Positions 5,673 through 6,817 of a stretch of 6,817 bases of DNA are shown in pieces. How positions within the stretch are numbered: the first letter of the stretch is position 1; each line of letters starts with the position of its first letter. A program made the position numbers and the translations under genes. The notes under the pieces were generated by a model. It saw nothing but the letters and a program-made list of their open reading frames with translations, was not told the origin of the DNA and did not search any database. Source of the DNA: Opitutia bacterium (lineage in GTDB: Bacteria > Verrucomicrobiota > Verrucomicrobiia > Opitutales > UBA953); NCBI GenBank assembly GCA_947460445.1, contig CANHHS010000079.1, positions 1 through 6,817 of the forward strand. Direction: 5' to 3'.

Positions 5673-6817
5673 ATGCGCATCCGCCCAGAGGAGGTTGCCA
5701 GCCTCGTCGAGGCACGCCACCCCTGCCCCCATGACTTGCTGGGGCTACATTCTGTCGGCAAAGGCTGCGTGGTTCGTGCCTTCTTGCGGGACGTGGCAAT
5801 TTGTGAGGTTTTGGACGTAGCCTCCGGGCATGCCTATGCGATGGAGCGGATCGATGAGAGGGGTTTCTTTGAAGCAGTTTTGCCCAAAGTTGCACCCTTT
5901 GTTCATCGCTTTAAGGTTCAATCAGCGACAGGTCATGTCTGGGAAATCGACGACCCTTACCGTTTCTTACCAACGCTCGGTGAGCAAGACCTCCATTTCT
6001 TAGCCATCGGGGATGATCACCGTTTTCACCACAAACTCGGCTCGCACCTGAAAAGCATAGACGGCGTTGCAGGTGTCGCCTTCACCGTTTGGGCACCGCA
6101 CGCACGTCGCCTTTCAGTGGTTGGTGATTTTAATCAATGGGATGGACGCTACCACCCCATGCGACGTCTCGGGGCTTCTGGTATTTGGGAGTTATTTATT
6201 CCCGGGTTAAGCGCAGGCGTTCGCTATAAATACGAAATCGTCGGCCCAGAAAATCCCGCTCCATTTTTAAAGACGGATCCCTGTGCGACCTATTTTGAGC
6301 AAGCTCCACATCACGCGGCGGTCGTTTGTGATCTGTCGGGTTACACATGGAATGACCGCGCATGGATGGATGCACGTTCACGGCACGACCCCGTGCGTGC
6401 GCCGCTCAATGTTTACGAAGTACATTTAGGTTCGTGGCGCCGCATTCCCGAAGAAGGTAATCGTCCGCTGACTTACCGCGAACTCGGTGTTGCCCTTTCT
6501 GCCTACTGTCGCGAACAAGGTTTTACCCATGTCGAACTCTTGCCTCCTGCGGAGCACCCTTTCGACGGCTCTTGGGGCTATCAGGTTACAGGTTACTACG
6601 CACCCACCAGTCGCTTTGGTTCGCCAACAGACTTCATGGCCATGGTCGACACCCTGCATCAAGCAGGCATTGGCGTCCTGGTTGATTTCGTCCCTGCGCA
6701 TTTTCCGCGCGATGCTTTTGCTTTAGCGAATTTCGACGGCACTCACCTTTACGAGCATGCTGACCCTCGCCAAGGTGCCCACCAGGACTGGGGTACATTG
6801 ATTTTTAACTTCGGACG
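5673..6817 (+). CDS. glgB: 1,4-alpha-glucan (glycogen) branching enzyme, N-terminal part (partial)
   Basis: GlgB makes the alpha-1,6 branches of glycogen by moving a cut alpha-1,4 chain segment. From ATG 5673 the frame is open for 381 codons and runs off the window end; full GlgB is usually 630-760 residues. An N1 domain comes first (about 10-115: HDLLGLH, then DPYRFLPTLGEQDLHFL). A CBM48 domain follows (about 118-225: LGSHL, GVAGVAFTVWAPHARRLSVV, GDFNQWDGRYHPMR, GIWELFIPG, YKYEI). The GH13 barrel then begins with NVYEVHLGSWRR (246-257), ELLPPAEHPFDGSWGYQ (288-304), TGYYAPTSRFG (306-316) and GVLVDFVPAHFP (334-345), the last being GH13 conserved region I. The catalytic Asp and Glu lie past the window edge. 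The residue order and motifs are those of bacterial GlgB rather than trehalohydrolase or isoamylase. It is divergent from lptD; other glycogen genes, if linked, would lie to the right. Confidence 0.95.
   Translation, partial: MRIRPEEVASLVEARHPCPHDLLGLHSVGKGCVVRAFLRDVAICEVLDVASGHAYAMERIDERGFFEAVLPKVAPFVHRFKVQSATGHVWEIDDPYRFLPTLGEQDLHFLAIGDDHRFHHKLGSHLKSIDGVAGVAFTVWAPHARRLSVVGDFNQWDGRYHPMRRLGASGIWELFIPGLSAGVRYKYEIVGPENPAPFLKTDPCATYFEQAPHHAAVVCDLSGYTWNDRAWMDARSRHDPVRAPLNVYEVHLGSWRRIPEEGNRPLTYRELGVALSAYCREQGFTHVELLPPAEHPFDGSWGYQVTGYYAPTSRFGSPTDFMAMVDTLHQAGIGVLVDFVPAHFPRDAFALANFDGTHLYEHADPRQGAHQDWGTLIFNFG

Noticed and set aside
5653..5895. An 80-codon minus-strand frame rich in Arg, Pro and His opposite the glgB start
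   Set aside because: Low-complexity antisense of clear GlgB coding sequence, with no recognisable motif.

Overview
The window is an ordinary chromosomal stretch of a Gram-negative, respiring bacterium. GC content looks close to 52-53% by eye. An LptD-type outer-membrane protein shows there is an outer membrane with lipopolysaccharide. The combination of a cbb3-type oxidase whose last gene is a short monoheme cytochrome, an lptD-scpA pair, and two small lineage-type hypothetical genes before trxA best fits a Verrucomicrobiota/Opitutae-like organism. That placement comes from remembered family resemblance, not from a database search. No mobile element, CRISPR array, tRNA, rRNA or prophage signal was seen.

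Left part (1-1395, + strand): the 3' end of a cbb3 oxidase operon. It holds the last 26 codons of a probable ccoN, then ccoO (monoheme subunit II, overlapping ccoN through ATGA), then a membrane-anchored monoheme cytochrome c in the place of the usual diheme CcoP. A strong symmetric hairpin at 1413-1456 ends this operon and also the one converging on it from the right.

Middle part (1466-5619, - strand): a compact set read right to left. It runs lptD (LPS assembly at the outer membrane), scpA (condensin kleisin), a 95-codon hypothetical gene starting right after the scpA stop, then after 55 nt a proline-rich protein with a C-terminal membrane segment, and trxA (thioredoxin). The first three genes are 0-2 nt apart and the last two 5 nt apart, so co-transcription is likely, possibly with an extra start in the 55-nt gap.

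Right part (5673-6817, + strand): the first 381 codons of glgB, the glycogen branching enzyme, divergent from lptD across about 90 bp and cut by the window edge before most of its catalytic domain.

Together the genes cover terminal respiration, LPS export, chromosome segregation, thiol redox and glycogen storage. I found no new multi-gene defence or mobile system. The points most worth checking are the reduced CcoP-position cytochrome, an LptD whose mature form has no cysteine, the two small unassigned genes of the lptD-scpA-trxA set, and a hairpin next to the glgB ribosome-binding site.
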